Counted from the first letter of the stretch, positions 27,043 through 36,044 are shown. The stretch is 64,000 nt of DNA from Vibrio sp. SS-MA-C1-2 (GCF_021513135.1 NZ_CP090982.1:124001-188000); one strand, 5' to 3'. Numbers and translations are program-made. Notes: generated by a model not told the origin, from the sequence alone.

Positions 27043-27861
27043 ATGAACAACCAATCTTTCAATAAAAAAATCATCAATGACATTGCAGAGCTTAATCAAT
27101 TGGTCAATGAACTGTTATTGACGATGGATGTACAACAATTAAAGTCGTGGATTACTCCTCATTTAAATAAACGTCATTTCGCATCACTTGCACTTAACTC
27201 AACACGCGATAAAGATATGGCAAAAGAAGCACTCATCTCATTCAGCAGTATTGATGAGCTAATCAAATTAGAGCCATCAGCATTTTTCATTCAAACAGTG
27301 ATTCCCAAATACTCTGTTTATCGCAGTCATTTATTTAATTTTGACGCGCATTTATCAATGATGGCCTTTGAGTTAGAGTCGGTTAACCACTCAACGTCAA
27401 TCAATGTGTGTAACAAATATCACGCTAACGAATCCATTGATGATGTAAACCAAGAAGGCTTCTTTATTATCAGAAAATGCCTATCTCATATTCGCTCTAA
27501 CAGCTCTATCAATGAAGTTGCTGGCTATATATTAAGAACGTTGTATCTCGATAAAGCCGACTTTCTTAAAAAGCAAATTGAGCATAATATTACGCATGAC
27601 GAACTCGTTTATGATAATGAGCCCCAAGTTTCTTCAAATCCAGAAACCGCGCTCTTATCTAGCTCTATTGAAGATGAAGTTCAAAGCCTGTTTGATAATC
27701 TCAAGCCTATGCATCAAATCATTTTTTTAAATGATGCAGGGTTATTGGACAAGCAATATGATATCGCTGAGATTGCTTCCATATTTTCATGTTCAAAAAG
27801 TTTGGTAAGCCACAATAAGCACCAACTCAATAGTCAGCTTGAATCGCTATTAGTCGCCTAA
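27043..27861 (+). CDS. sigma-70-family-like protein (putative plasmid sigma factor)
   Basis: A 272-residue protein with two segments typical of sigma factors. Around residues 127-175, ESIDDVNQEGFFIIRKCLSHI followed by AGYILRTLYLDKADFLKKQI resembles region 2 (D-L-I-Q-E-G box then the core-binding helix). Around 218-268, VQSLFDNLKPMHQIIFLNDAG and IAEIASIFSCSKSLVSHNKHQL resembles region 4 with its helix-turn-helix. The N-terminal 110 residues are unique. RBS GAGGAT before ATG 27043. It may direct RNA polymerase to plasmid promoters; a non-sigma helix-turn-helix regulator is the alternative. The end overlaps the converging gene by 12 bases. Confidence 0.5.
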   Translation: MNNQSFNKKIINDIAELNQLVNELLLTMDVQQLKSWITPHLNKRHFASLALNSTRDKDMAKEALISFSSIDELIKLEPSAFFIQTVIPKYSVYRSHLFNFDAHLSMMAFELESVNHSTSINVCNKYHANESIDDVNQEGFFIIRKCLSHIRSNSSINEVAGYILRTLYLDKADFLKKQIEHNITHDELVYDNEPQVSSNPETALLSSSIEDEVQSLFDNLKPMHQIIFLNDAGLLDKQYDIAEIASIFSCSKSLVSHNKHQLNSQLESLLVA

Positions 27862-28230
27862 AATGGCATCTAAAATTCCCACCTTGGCTTGCGTCACATA
27901 CTTACCACTTGGCAAGATCGTGAGTAAGCCTTGCGTCATTTCTTCGATACTATTTTCATAACCTGCGCTTGTAAGTGATTTATGCAGTGAAACGACATCA
28001 CTAACAGATACAGTACTCTTATTAAATTGATTCATCGTATTAGAATAAGCGGTAAAAAATGAGTTACATGAATCAAAGTTGTCATTAGCAATGGATGACT
28101 CACACTCATTATATAATGACTTCACTTCCGTATATGGGTTGCCTTTATCGCCAATAAAACTATAAGTAGCAAACGCCATCACACCCGCGATTAATCCATA
28201 TTTAAATTTATTATCAATAAAAATACTCAT
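27850..28230 (-). CDS. small membrane-anchored unknown protein under transfer promoter 5
   Basis: A 126-residue protein with one N-terminal membrane segment (about residues 10-25, YGLIAGVMAFATYSFIG) and a soluble domain containing two cysteines (NECES, FDSCNS), probably periplasmic. Start 28230 has an AAGGAT RBS; the in-frame start at 28251 lies too close to the predicted transcript start. It is the only gene behind promoter 5. An entry-exclusion or mating-accessory role is possible but not shown. Confidence 0.55.
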   Translation of the reverse strand: MSIFIDNKFKYGLIAGVMAFATYSFIGDKGNPYTEVKSLYNECESSIANDNFDSCNSFFTAYSNTMNQFNKSTVSVSDVVSLHKSLTSAGYENSIEEMTQGLLTILPSGKYVTQAKVGILDAILGD

Positions 28231-28263
28231 GACACTATCCTTTTCTCTCATTAACTACTCATA

Positions 28264-28322
28264 AGTATGGTTGATGAGTCTTACCCAAACCTGCACTAAC
28301 AGGACTAAAACGTTCCGATTTT
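28264..28322 (-). promoter_or_regulatory. conserved transfer promoter 5
   Basis: Minus-strand box 28322-28296 (AAAATCGGAA, N7, GTCCTGTTAG), 26-base gap, -10 CATACT (28269-28264). It sits just after the traU stop, so the small gene downstream is expressed separately from the traU operon. Confidence 0.78.
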
Positions 28323-28329
28323 TGATGAG

Positions 28330-29451
28330 TTATCTCAAGCAGCAATCATTCCACTGATAAATGAGATAAACATAGGCATTTTTGCTTGGTCGTGTTCGGT
28401 TATTTCCCCACTTCCACGTTGACTCACCAAGCTTGTGACAGCACTCTTGGTCATAAATGGTTGTCGTTTGTGAATTGTTTTCTGTTGAATTACCGACACT
28501 GCTCGCACCATCCATCATTTCAACGGTCGTATTCTGCGCTTCGGGAACGGGGTATAACATCGATGAGCGGTATTGGGTTTTTGGGAGCATTGGTGCGTAT
28601 TCAACTTCACATGTTCCACTTGTTCTATGATCGCCCATTGTGAGCCAAGCTTGTCCTCGACGGTGCAATACACCAAGTAAGCGAGCAGTAAGCAGCTCAG
28701 TATTGCGAACGGCATCATCATCACTGGTTGTTACTGTTCCGGTCATTGGGTATAAATTTCCCGCGCAAGATGCACAAAAATAATTCTGCTCAAACTCTGC
28801 ACCAGCCATTAAAGCGGCACAATCCGCAGTACAAATACTTTGAGCAATTGGGTTAGCAAAGACTATGGACTCAGGGAACATCAAGAAGTTGAGAAAATCA
28901 TTGCCGTATAGCGGATCAACTTCACTAAAGAAAGCTAAATCAATGGTGTTCGATGGCCCGGTTGGACAATCGGCATTAGTGAACATCCCAATGATTTGCA
29001 TGATTGGATAAATCCAGTACTTGTAGTGCATGAAGGACTTATCATCCATCTCTTGCGTGCTCTCAGTACCTAGATTTCCAAGCAAGGTAATATCATCTGA
29101 TAATCGCGATCCCGAAAGTGACGGCATACAATACGGTGTCGGGCTGTAAGACACTAGGCGAGATGGCTCAAAATAGCCGATAGGCAAACCAATTTCAGGC
29201 AACCCTAAAGCTTCATCAAAACACATGCAAAATGGTGAATCTGGTGCAGCTCCCGTAGGTGCATCACCAATCCCTGCCATGCGAATTGGAAGCAAGCAAG
29301 ACCAACACATTCTATCAATAATACCACTCAAAATATTCGCATCGGGACACATATCACCTGCAAGCTCATTCTCTGTGGCAGATACCGTCGCACTATAGCC
29401 AGAGAGTGTAATTGTGAGTGCAAATAGAAGTGTCTTAAAGAGTTGTTTCAT
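28330..29451 (-). CDS. traU: TraU, pilus assembly / DNA transfer protein
   Basis: A 373-residue TraU-family periplasmic protein. Signal peptide ending VSA-TE; conserved cysteine-rich blocks MCWSCLLPIRMAG (about 48-60), CMCFDEALGLPEIGLPIGYF (about 75-94), PTPYCMP, and further pairs CTADCAAL and CASCAG. In F, TraU is needed for DNA transfer more than for pilus formation. RBS AAGGAG before ATG 29451. It is the last gene of the operon from 33.7 kb; in F it neighbours traW and trbC, here three extra genes lie between. Confidence 0.9.
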   Translation of the reverse strand: MKQLFKTLLFALTITLSGYSATVSATENELAGDMCPDANILSGIIDRMCWSCLLPIRMAGIGDAPTGAAPDSPFCMCFDEALGLPEIGLPIGYFEPSRLVSYSPTPYCMPSLSGSRLSDDITLLGNLGTESTQEMDDKSFMHYKYWIYPIMQIIGMFTNADCPTGPSNTIDLAFFSEVDPLYGNDFLNFLMFPESIVFANPIAQSICTADCAALMAGAEFEQNYFCASCAGNLYPMTGTVTTSDDDAVRNTELLTARLLGVLHRRGQAWLTMGDHRTSGTCEVEYAPMLPKTQYRSSMLYPVPEAQNTTVEMMDGASSVGNSTENNSQTTTIYDQECCHKLGESTWKWGNNRTRPSKNAYVYLIYQWNDCCLR

Positions 29452-29466
29452 TACATGCTCCTTGCT

Positions 29467-31395
29467 TTATGGCATATCAAATAGGTGGCTCGTTTGAGTT
29501 CCCCACGAGTTTTGAGGCGTTGAACGCTGATAACTATCGACACCAATTTGCTCTGCATATACAAGTGAACCATTGTTGTTGGCATGATTACCAAGACCAC
29601 CTTGAATTGAAATATAATTATCAAGTGCATTACTTAGGCTTGACCAAACAGACGAAGAAATTGAATTCACATTAATTGCAATAATATCGTTAGCCGTCCG
29701 TTTACTGTTTAAGTGCGAAGTCACTGATGAGACAAATGAAGCAACAGCCGATGAGCTAGAACTACCGTTATAAACAAAGAAGTCTATTTCTTGTGTTTCA
29801 TAGTCAAGATAACCAATTTGAATTTTTCCAGAGGGAGATTCTTCACCGTTGAGTTCTAAATAGTTATCACAAATGTCTGAATCCGTCTGAGCGCAACTGA
29901 CTTGCACCACTCGTCGAAAATCATGAAGTGAATCTAACCAAGGAATAGAGATACCAAAGTTCACTCGCTTATTGGCTGCATTATGTGTAATAAAAGTTAG
30001 CGGCGTACCATCTTTTAGAATATCAATGTCTATTTCAACACTATCGCCTGGCTGTAGAGTGTCATTGCCAAGTCGTATGTAAGATTGAGAACTAACAAGA
30101 TTAGTGAACGTTGCTTTATGAATACCTGTAACCTCATTTCCTTCAGATGAAGTTAGAGCAGGAATAACATAACGGACTAATGATTGATTGGAATTAATGG
30201 AAAGTGGTTTAGAAGAAACAGGCACACTTGCTGAATAACTATAATCGTGCGGTTCATTTTTTTGTGCAACATAAAACTGGAATGGACCAAGACGAACGGC
30301 ACCTGAGTTATCAGTATGCTTGGTATCGATATAGAACATCTGAACACTGTCGGATTGCGATAAAGGCGGGTCTATTTTAATGCGGTTGTTATTGTTTTCG
30401 ATAGTAACCCATGAAGGTGCATTAACGAGTGTTGCCTTTGCCTCATTAATTTCATCATAATTAACATAAGTAATTTCGTCTGAATAAACACGGGCTGGCA
30501 TCTCGATTGTCATGCCGCGTCCTTTGACATCAATGGTTGCTGTGCCATTGCCGTAAATATATGAAGAATCTGTTACACGATAAACTATAGCTGCATCTTC
30601 ATGGCTATCTGAATCAGCAGTGTAGGTCACGGTACAACCTGAAATTGTAGCTGTTCCGCCAGTAAAAGAATCTAGCGAGCAAGTATGTGTTTCAGTGGGA
30701 TTTTCGTCGGTGTATTCAATAGTAAATTGAGAGCTAGAACCAGAATGAATTGCAATATTTTCATTATCTACAGCAGGTGGATAAAGTTCTTCAATACCAA
30801 TATATTTTACGCCTGCTTGGGACCAGTTTGTAAAACCAAATTTTCCATCAGCATCGGTGATAGGTTCATCAAAAATAGTATCGCCATTTATTTTAAATAA
30901 TACTCCAGTTGGCTTAATATGTAACTCAAATTGATAAACGGTATCTCTGGACCATGAATAATTATCTCTACGGTCAATCAATGTTGAAAAGGATGTATTT
31001 TGATCATGCATAAGCCACCCATAGCTTTCCATATCAGAAAAAGTTCCTCTCACTTCTACCAGTGCAATGCCTCGTTTCGCACCACTTTGATCGCCTTGCT
31101 TCCAATTGATTAAATAAAATTTATCTCCTCCATAACCAAACATAATACCAATATAATCATCATCACCTTCTGTTACCTGCCATCCTCCTCTAAACACTCT
31201 ATTACCATATGATTCAGATGATAAGAACGCAGTTGGCGAACCATTGACCGTCTGAGTTACAGAGTAGGTATCTGAGGACAAATTCCATGTTCCACTGCCG
31301 ATTTTTGTCCAATCAGACATAGACACTTTTTGCGCTGTAGCAAATGACAAAGAAGGAAATAGAATACTCATTGTTATTAGCAAAACTCGTAGCAT
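29467..31395 (-). CDS. secreted thrombospondin-C-like / cadherin-like protein inside the transfer operon
   Basis: A 642-residue exported protein (signal peptide MLRVLLITMSILFPSLSFA). Residues about 30-205 match the pattern of thrombospondin C-terminal / concanavalin-like lectin domains: DDYIGIMFGYGG, KFYLINWKQGD, RGIALVEVRG and ending FGFTNWSQAGVKYIGIEEL. This is followed by Ig- or cadherin-like beta domains. The C-terminal 150 residues are Ser/Asn-rich. Start 31395 has RBS AAGGAG; the GTG at 31401 is less likely. Lying between trbC/traW and traU, where many F-like systems have traN, it may be the mating adhesin. That role is inference. Confidence 0.65.
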   Translation of the reverse strand: MLRVLLITMSILFPSLSFATAQKVSMSDWTKIGSGTWNLSSDTYSVTQTVNGSPTAFLSSESYGNRVFRGGWQVTEGDDDYIGIMFGYGGDKFYLINWKQGDQSGAKRGIALVEVRGTFSDMESYGWLMHDQNTSFSTLIDRRDNYSWSRDTVYQFELHIKPTGVLFKINGDTIFDEPITDADGKFGFTNWSQAGVKYIGIEELYPPAVDNENIAIHSGSSSQFTIEYTDENPTETHTCSLDSFTGGTATISGCTVTYTADSDSHEDAAIVYRVTDSSYIYGNGTATIDVKGRGMTIEMPARVYSDEITYVNYDEINEAKATLVNAPSWVTIENNNNRIKIDPPLSQSDSVQMFYIDTKHTDNSGAVRLGPFQFYVAQKNEPHDYSYSASVPVSSKPLSINSNQSLVRYVIPALTSSEGNEVTGIHKATFTNLVSSQSYIRLGNDTLQPGDSVEIDIDILKDGTPLTFITHNAANKRVNFGISIPWLDSLHDFRRVVQVSCAQTDSDICDNYLELNGEESPSGKIQIGYLDYETQEIDFFVYNGSSSSSAVASFVSSVTSHLNSKRTANDIIAINVNSISSSVWSSLSNALDNYISIQGGLGNHANNNGSLVYAEQIGVDSYQRSTPQNSWGTQTSHLFDMP

Positions 31396-31404
31396 AAACA
31401 CTCC

Positions 31405-31548
31405 TTACCTAAAAATTAACCACAGCATACAAATCCAACTCAACGTTACACTCAACACCAATATGAGAGCTAAATACCAACGCACCGATTTACTATCTAT
31501 TTCTATAAACTCAGCTTCTTCAATGTCATTTAGCTCTCGAATGTTCAT
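31405..31548 (-). CDS. 47-residue membrane microprotein
   Basis: NIRELNDIEEAEFIEID, then one membrane helix (WYLALILVLSVTLSWICMLWLIF). RBS GGAG; the ATG overlaps the stop of the gene before (TAATG) and the adhesin-like gene starts 9 bases later. An acidic cytoplasmic tail with a single helix fits a small assembly partner of the mating channel. Confidence 0.6.
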   Translation of the reverse strand: MNIRELNDIEEAEFIEIDSKSVRWYLALILVLSVTLSWICMLWLIFR

Positions 31549-31688
31549 TACAAGTTCTCCACAGTTTCTATGACTTTATCCGATACAACATCAGTGCCAT
31601 CTCTGACCGAATCCGCAATGGTTGGATTGTTGTCAGCCAAATAAACACCTAATGCTACACCGACGATTAACGCTAGGATGGTTTTCAT
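31548..31688 (-). CDS. 46-residue membrane or exported microprotein
   Basis: Starts KTILALIVGVALGVYLADN, a single hydrophobic segment, then an acidic tail. RBS GGAGG in the end of trbC/traW, whose stop adjoins its ATG; its own stop overlaps the next ATG. Clear translational coupling on both sides supports a real gene. Confidence 0.6.
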   Translation of the reverse strand: MKTILALIVGVALGVYLADNNPTIADSVRDGTDVVSDKVIETVENL

Positions 31689-33194
31689 TTACTCCTCCTC
31701 ACTCTCCTTTTCTATACGATTTAATTGATTTTGATAACGGACGGTTTGCTGTGAAAATTCTTTAATTTTCAATCGTGCATATTCCGTTGTTTTAATTTGT
31801 GTAGGCGTAACAGTGAGATCAAATCGTTGAATGATTTCTCTATTAAGCATCTTGATTGGGATCTTGAAATATTGATTGAGCTCTGCAAGTTGAGAGAAGC
31901 CTCTTTCACCATCGATACGAGTGGCCAACAACATCACTGAACCAATGGAGTCGGTTTCCACCAAATGCTTCACAAAAGCGAGTTCTTCTTCATCATTTGG
32001 ATCGAATACGTACATGGTTAAATGACTTGGCACGATGGCCAGTGGATTAAACATTTCACCAGCTTTGGCAAGAACTGTTCCATCGACTGCTCTCACTTCT
32101 TTTTTTACAACAACCGTTGGGTTAAATAAGTAAGTTTTATCTTCTTGTGATGGAGCTAAATCGAAGTATTCACGGATTTTCCAATGGCGTGCAACTGCTT
32201 CTTCTTGCGCTTTTTCCCAATCATAACGTTCCATCCGTGACTTCATTTCTTCAATCAAATCTCGCTCGGCAATTTTGTTCACATTGCCTATCTCGCCTAA
32301 ATGAATGTGGTTAACACCTTCCTCTTTATTAACTAATGCAGTTTCCGCTTTATCTTGCAGATAGCTCGGATTTACCATGCCAAAAATTTTCGCGTAAAAA
32401 AGATTACCGTCGTAGTCTTGGCGTTCATAAACCAACGCTGGCACACGGTTTATACCAAATCGTGTAAAGGCAGTTGGATCGAGATAAACAGAGGCTATCT
32501 CCTCATTTTTTGTTACTTCATTAAGTGATGCATGATTTTGTGACTCACGCATTTCATGACTAATACGGTCAAGATTTGCTTGCATTTTCATGACGTATTT
32601 GGCCATTTCATTCACTGAGTCTGTTCCTGGTGCAAGTCCACGATAGATAACACGACCTCCCCACTCAGCAGCTAATTCAAACGCCTTTTTTTGTTGAAGT
32701 TTGCTCATCGACGTAGAGACAAATACCCATAAAATCGGTTTATTTCCCGCTTCTGGATAATCATTATTTGGCTCTTGGTTTTCTTCTTTAACTTCAGATT
32801 GAAGGGGTGTCGTCCCTGACATCTCGGGTATCTCCCCTGCACTAGCAGAAGACGGTTTAAGTAGTTCACCTACTTTTTCAAAATTGATTGATGGCAATCC
32901 ATCGCTGTCTTTTGTCACCAACTCATGTTGATGTGCCAACATATCATCGTTGATTTGTTGGGATTGAATTCTTATGCCTTGAAGTTCAGCTTTGAATTTA
33001 TCTGAAGCTAGAACTTCTTTTGTACGATTGATGATTGCCTGATTTTCTGCGCTTACATTCTTTTGATTGTCCGATATGGTCGATTTAGAGTCGTTTATAA
33101 GATCGTAATCATCGGCAGTTAGCTTGCCATCGGCCATGACTGTTTGACTCATAAATAATGCTGAAAACAGAATAGACCCTCTAATAAATGGCAT
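31689..33194 (-). CDS. TrbC-TraW fusion, pilus assembly protein
   Basis: A 501-residue periplasmic protein. The signal peptide ends VMA-DG. Residues about 150-290 match F-type TrbC (ILWVFVSTSMSKLQ, then TRFGINRVPALVYER, a thioredoxin-like fold without cysteines). Residues about 355-490 match TraW (VLAKAGEMFNPL, TMYVFDPNDEEELAFV). In F these are separate proteins that interact; fused forms occur in other MPF-F plasmids. Start 33194 has RBS AAGGAG and lies inside the peptidase gene (14-base overlap). Confidence 0.82.
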   Translation of the reverse strand: MPFIRGSILFSALFMSQTVMADGKLTADDYDLINDSKSTISDNQKNVSAENQAIINRTKEVLASDKFKAELQGIRIQSQQINDDMLAHQHELVTKDSDGLPSINFEKVGELLKPSSASAGEIPEMSGTTPLQSEVKEENQEPNNDYPEAGNKPILWVFVSTSMSKLQQKKAFELAAEWGGRVIYRGLAPGTDSVNEMAKYVMKMQANLDRISHEMRESQNHASLNEVTKNEEIASVYLDPTAFTRFGINRVPALVYERQDYDGNLFYAKIFGMVNPSYLQDKAETALVNKEEGVNHIHLGEIGNVNKIAERDLIEEMKSRMERYDWEKAQEEAVARHWKIREYFDLAPSQEDKTYLFNPTVVVKKEVRAVDGTVLAKAGEMFNPLAIVPSHLTMYVFDPNDEEELAFVKHLVETDSIGSVMLLATRIDGERGFSQLAELNQYFKIPIKMLNREIIQRFDLTVTPTQIKTTEYARLKIKEFSQQTVRYQNQLNRIEKESEEE

Positions 33195-33699
33195 AAGCGA
33201 CTCCTTCAATATTTTTTGTACTTACTGTTCCCCAGTAACGCGAATCAAACGAACTTGGTAATGTGCCTAATGCGAACACTTGACCAACTTCGACAGTGAA
33301 CGTTTTTTCAATCATGCTCAGTGGCCAATTCAGATAGTTCAGCATTCTTGTTGCATCAACCGCGTATTCTCGACTGTAAGAACGATTAGTCACAATCACA
33401 CTGTCTTTATTAATCGTCACTTGGTCACCTTCTAGGGCAGCTGCAATTTTTAGAAACTTGGTATTATTAGCAAATAATGGCTCTGCATTTTCAGATCTGA
33501 AATAGATAAGTTGTCCTCTTTTTATAGACGTATTCCAGTTGTCGATAAGGGCAACATCTACGGGTAAGCAGCCAGTGGTTTTAGATCCTGTAAATGCGAT
33601 TGAATATCTTGAAAACAGATACAAACAAATAATCAAAAAACAGGTGATAAAAAATAAAATCTTATTTCTTAACTGAGGTTCACTTGCCATCTCTGTCAT
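33181..33699 (-). CDS. S26-family signal peptidase-like protein (TrhF/TraF type)
   Basis: A 172-residue inner-membrane protein with one N-terminal helix (about 13-30) and the S26 fold. The motifs present are a nucleophile box, the lysine box FLKIAAALEGDQV (Lys84) and SFDSRYWG near the C-terminus. The nucleophile box reads GCLP (residues 43-46), with Cys44 where a Ser is usual in S26 and TraF peptidases. Related genes in R27 and IncA/C (trhF) act in pilin maturation. Starts at 33699 or 33690; the second is better spaced to the AGAGG RBS. First gene behind promoter 6. Confidence 0.78.
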   Translation of the reverse strand: MTEMASEPQLRNKILFFITCFLIICLYLFSRYSIAFTGSKTTGCLPVDVALIDNWNTSIKRGQLIYFRSENAEPLFANNTKFLKIAAALEGDQVTINKDSVIVTNRSYSREYAVDATRMLNYLNWPLSMIEKTFTVEVGQVFALGTLPSSFDSRYWGTVSTKNIEGVAYAIY

Positions 33700-33723
33700 G
33701 CCTCTTGCGATTGCTTATATATA

Positions 33724-33782
33724 AGTATGAGAGATAGTTTCGAGCCAAACCTCTGCTAACAGGACCAAATGACCCCGATTAG
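33724..33782 (-). promoter_or_regulatory. conserved transfer promoter 6, drives trhF-traU operon
   Basis: Minus-strand box 33782-33756 (CTAATCGGGG, N7, GTCCTGTTAG), 26-base gap, -10 CATACT (33729-33724). Nearly identical to copy 1 over the box and following 10 bases. Confidence 0.8.
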
Positions 33783-33858
33783 ACGATATTTTTATTTTTT
33801 TGGAGGTTTTCCTGATTTAACACATCAATGAGTAACAAAATGAAAATAGGTAATCATC

Positions 33859-34737
33859 ATGTCTTTTACCCCCGACCCAAATTATTTAAATAACTATCGC
33901 CGTGTCTTGAACAATGCTGAACAGAAACAAGTGCAGTCAAATGTTGAGCCTCAAAACTCTGTTCCACCAGAACCGCAAAATGCATTTCAGCAACATCATC
34001 GTATGAGTCAGCATAGCGATCACATTCGAGATGATGTTGATATTTACGAGCCGCAAAGTGATGGCAATAGCCATTCTCCTAACTACTTTAATCAAGTTCA
34101 ACCACAACAAGAGTCGCAACATCCACTCATCGAGAGCCACTCGAATCAGCAACAAACTCAGCAAGAGTACAAACAAATCAGAGAACATGGTTTGAAAGTG
34201 CATGGTCGAAGTGCAGCATTAGATGTGAAAAATACAATTGTGATAAAAGAGAAAGAGCAGGGTATTGTTGATCAAAATGGCGAGGTTAATGCTTTTCACA
34301 CGATTACCATTGAGGCAGCGAGTAGTCTTAGTGATGGTAGTCGAGCATTTGATTGGTCGGATAAAATTATTATAAGGCTAACTAGCAATGAATTGCCTTT
34401 GTTTATCGCAACCTGTTTTGGCTTTCTAAGCTCAATTAAATTCGGTAATCACGGGGTAGGGGATAGAAAAGGTAAGTTCTTTGGAATCGCGCATCAAGGA
34501 AAGAATCTTTTTGTCCAAGTTGGTCAGCCCAAAGAATACTGTAAAAACCCTTCAAATTCGATTAAATCAATACCGGTTAGTCTGCCAGATGGCACAGCAT
34601 TGGGACTAAAGGCACTTGGCCAATATTGTACTAATTTCCCTAATATAAATAGTCAAACTGCTTTGGAACAGATAAGGCAAATGGCAAATATTTACGTTAA
34701 TAATGGTTTTGCTAGCATTGAAAATAAGCTGCCATAA
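33859..34737 (+). CDS. unknown protein with Gln/His/Asn-rich N-terminal half
   Basis: A 292-residue protein. Residues 1-105 are low complexity (Gln, His, Asn, Pro, Ser) and probably disordered. Residues about 125-290 form a compact domain: KNTIVIKEKEQGIVDQNGE, KIIIRLTSNELPLFIATCFGF, KFFGIAHQGKNLFVQVGQ. I do not recognise the family. It is transcribed away from the trhF promoter and towards the replication/partition block, so it could belong to either. No secretion signal. Confidence 0.55.
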   Translation: MSFTPDPNYLNNYRRVLNNAEQKQVQSNVEPQNSVPPEPQNAFQQHHRMSQHSDHIRDDVDIYEPQSDGNSHSPNYFNQVQPQQESQHPLIESHSNQQQTQQEYKQIREHGLKVHGRSAALDVKNTIVIKEKEQGIVDQNGEVNAFHTITIEAASSLSDGSRAFDWSDKIIIRLTSNELPLFIATCFGFLSSIKFGNHGVGDRKGKFFGIAHQGKNLFVQVGQPKEYCKNPSNSIKSIPVSLPDGTALGLKALGQYCTNFPNINSQTALEQIRQMANIYVNNGFASIENKLP

Positions 34738-34754
34738 ATGAGATTTTAGTTGGT

Positions 34755-34815
34755 AAATCAGCCTGATTTGAGTTGGTAAATCAGGCTGATTTGAGTTGGT
34801 AAATCAGGCTGATTT
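34755..34815. repeat. three tandem palindromes, candidate parS
   Basis: AAATCAGSCTGATTT (15-bp palindrome) at 34755, 34778 and 34801, an exact 23-bp period, each preceded by GTTGGT. They lie 70 bases downstream of the parB stop, where type Ia partition operons (P1, F) carry their centromere. ParB binding is inference. Confidence 0.65.
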
Positions 34816-34885
34816 AAAGGTGGTAGAACTCTAATAAATAATGCTAAATCAATATGTTACACCTGTATTTTTCATTGGTTATTTT

Positions 34886-36042
34886 TTATTTATTTACCGA
34901 ATTTTCGAACCATGCAGTTAGTGTTTTTTTCAATGATTCTGATTGTTTGGCGTTGAGCCTCCCAAAATCATAACTAAAGACATCGCCTTTCTTGATCTCT
35001 TTTAGATAGGTTCGATGATCGTGTTTAACCAGTATTGACTTCTCAGTTTCAGTTTTAACCTTTTTAGGCTTTTTAGGGAAATCAGTAATTAGTGAAATTA
35101 TCTTATCTTTTAAATCTAAGCCCGTTAGTTCAATACCATCAAGTTCCTCACGTATACCATTAATCATTTCGTCAACGGCATCATCGTTAATTAACTTTAT
35201 AGCGTTGTCTATTTTCGTGAAGTCAGGGTGTTTTAATAGATTTATATCACTAAATAATTCAATGATCTTCTCGGGTTGTCGTCCAGCTCTTAATAATCGA
35301 TTAATAGTAGGAACACTTTTCCCTTCAATCTTTGCTAGTTCATCAGGACTGAGGTTATGGGCTGTCTGCTTTTTATAAAGTCTTAGCCCTTTTTCCCACA
35401 GTGAATGCTCTTTAGCTGTTTGCAATGCTTTAGCTAAATCTTTGGCATCTTTTGTCGTAATTGTATCTTTAGTAACTAATACTTTGATTGTTGGTTTATT
35501 AGCTATTTTAAGGGCAGCTCTACGTCTTGAACCATCCAGAATTTCAACTGTTCCATCTGGCTTTTCAATACCAATGGCAGGGTAATATTGAGTTTTACTA
35601 ATGGTAGCTAAAACATCTTTAAGTGACTCTTCTGTTATAAAACTTTGAGCGCGGCCATTATTTTCAAATTCAACAACAGTTTGGTTCAATGGAATATCTT
35701 TTAAAATGAATGTCGCTGTTTCGCCACTGGTAAGCTCCCAAGTCTCTGAATAAGGTAAATTTGGTTGCTCTTGATGCTCAGCTTCGGAATCTAGCTTTTT
35801 CTTCGCTCTAGAAATTAGATTACTAATTATCTTATCTAATTTAGCAATATTAATATTAATATGCTTTTCAGCAAGTTTAATACTAGTGGGATTGAGTGGT
35901 TTTTTTCTTTAATTGCGGTCAAAGCATTCTTTATCTTATTTCTATGATTCTTACTCGCTAAGTTAGCAATTATTTCAAGTTCTTCATTTGTAGCTTCACA
36001 AAGGTAAACGCGAAAATTGTTGGATTTGGTTGATGTTGACAC
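34886..36042 (-). CDS. parB: ParB/SopB-like centromere-binding protein, frameshifted at A7
   Basis: The N-terminal 48 codons (GTG 36042, STSTKSNNFRVYLCEATNEE onwards) are in one frame; the remaining 337 codons to 34886 are in the -1 frame. The slip point is GAA-AAA-AAC (35907-35899), an A-AAA-AAC heptamer. The joined product of about 385 residues has the ParB/SopB pattern: DGSRRRAAL near the N-terminal domain, a helix-turn-helix (LAKIEGKSVPTINRLLRAG) and a C-terminal dimer domain. An apparent start at 35689 is only an internal TTG. It is 2 bases after parA. The shift may be a sequencing error, a mutation or programmed. Confidence 0.75.
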
Positions 36043-36044
36043 GC

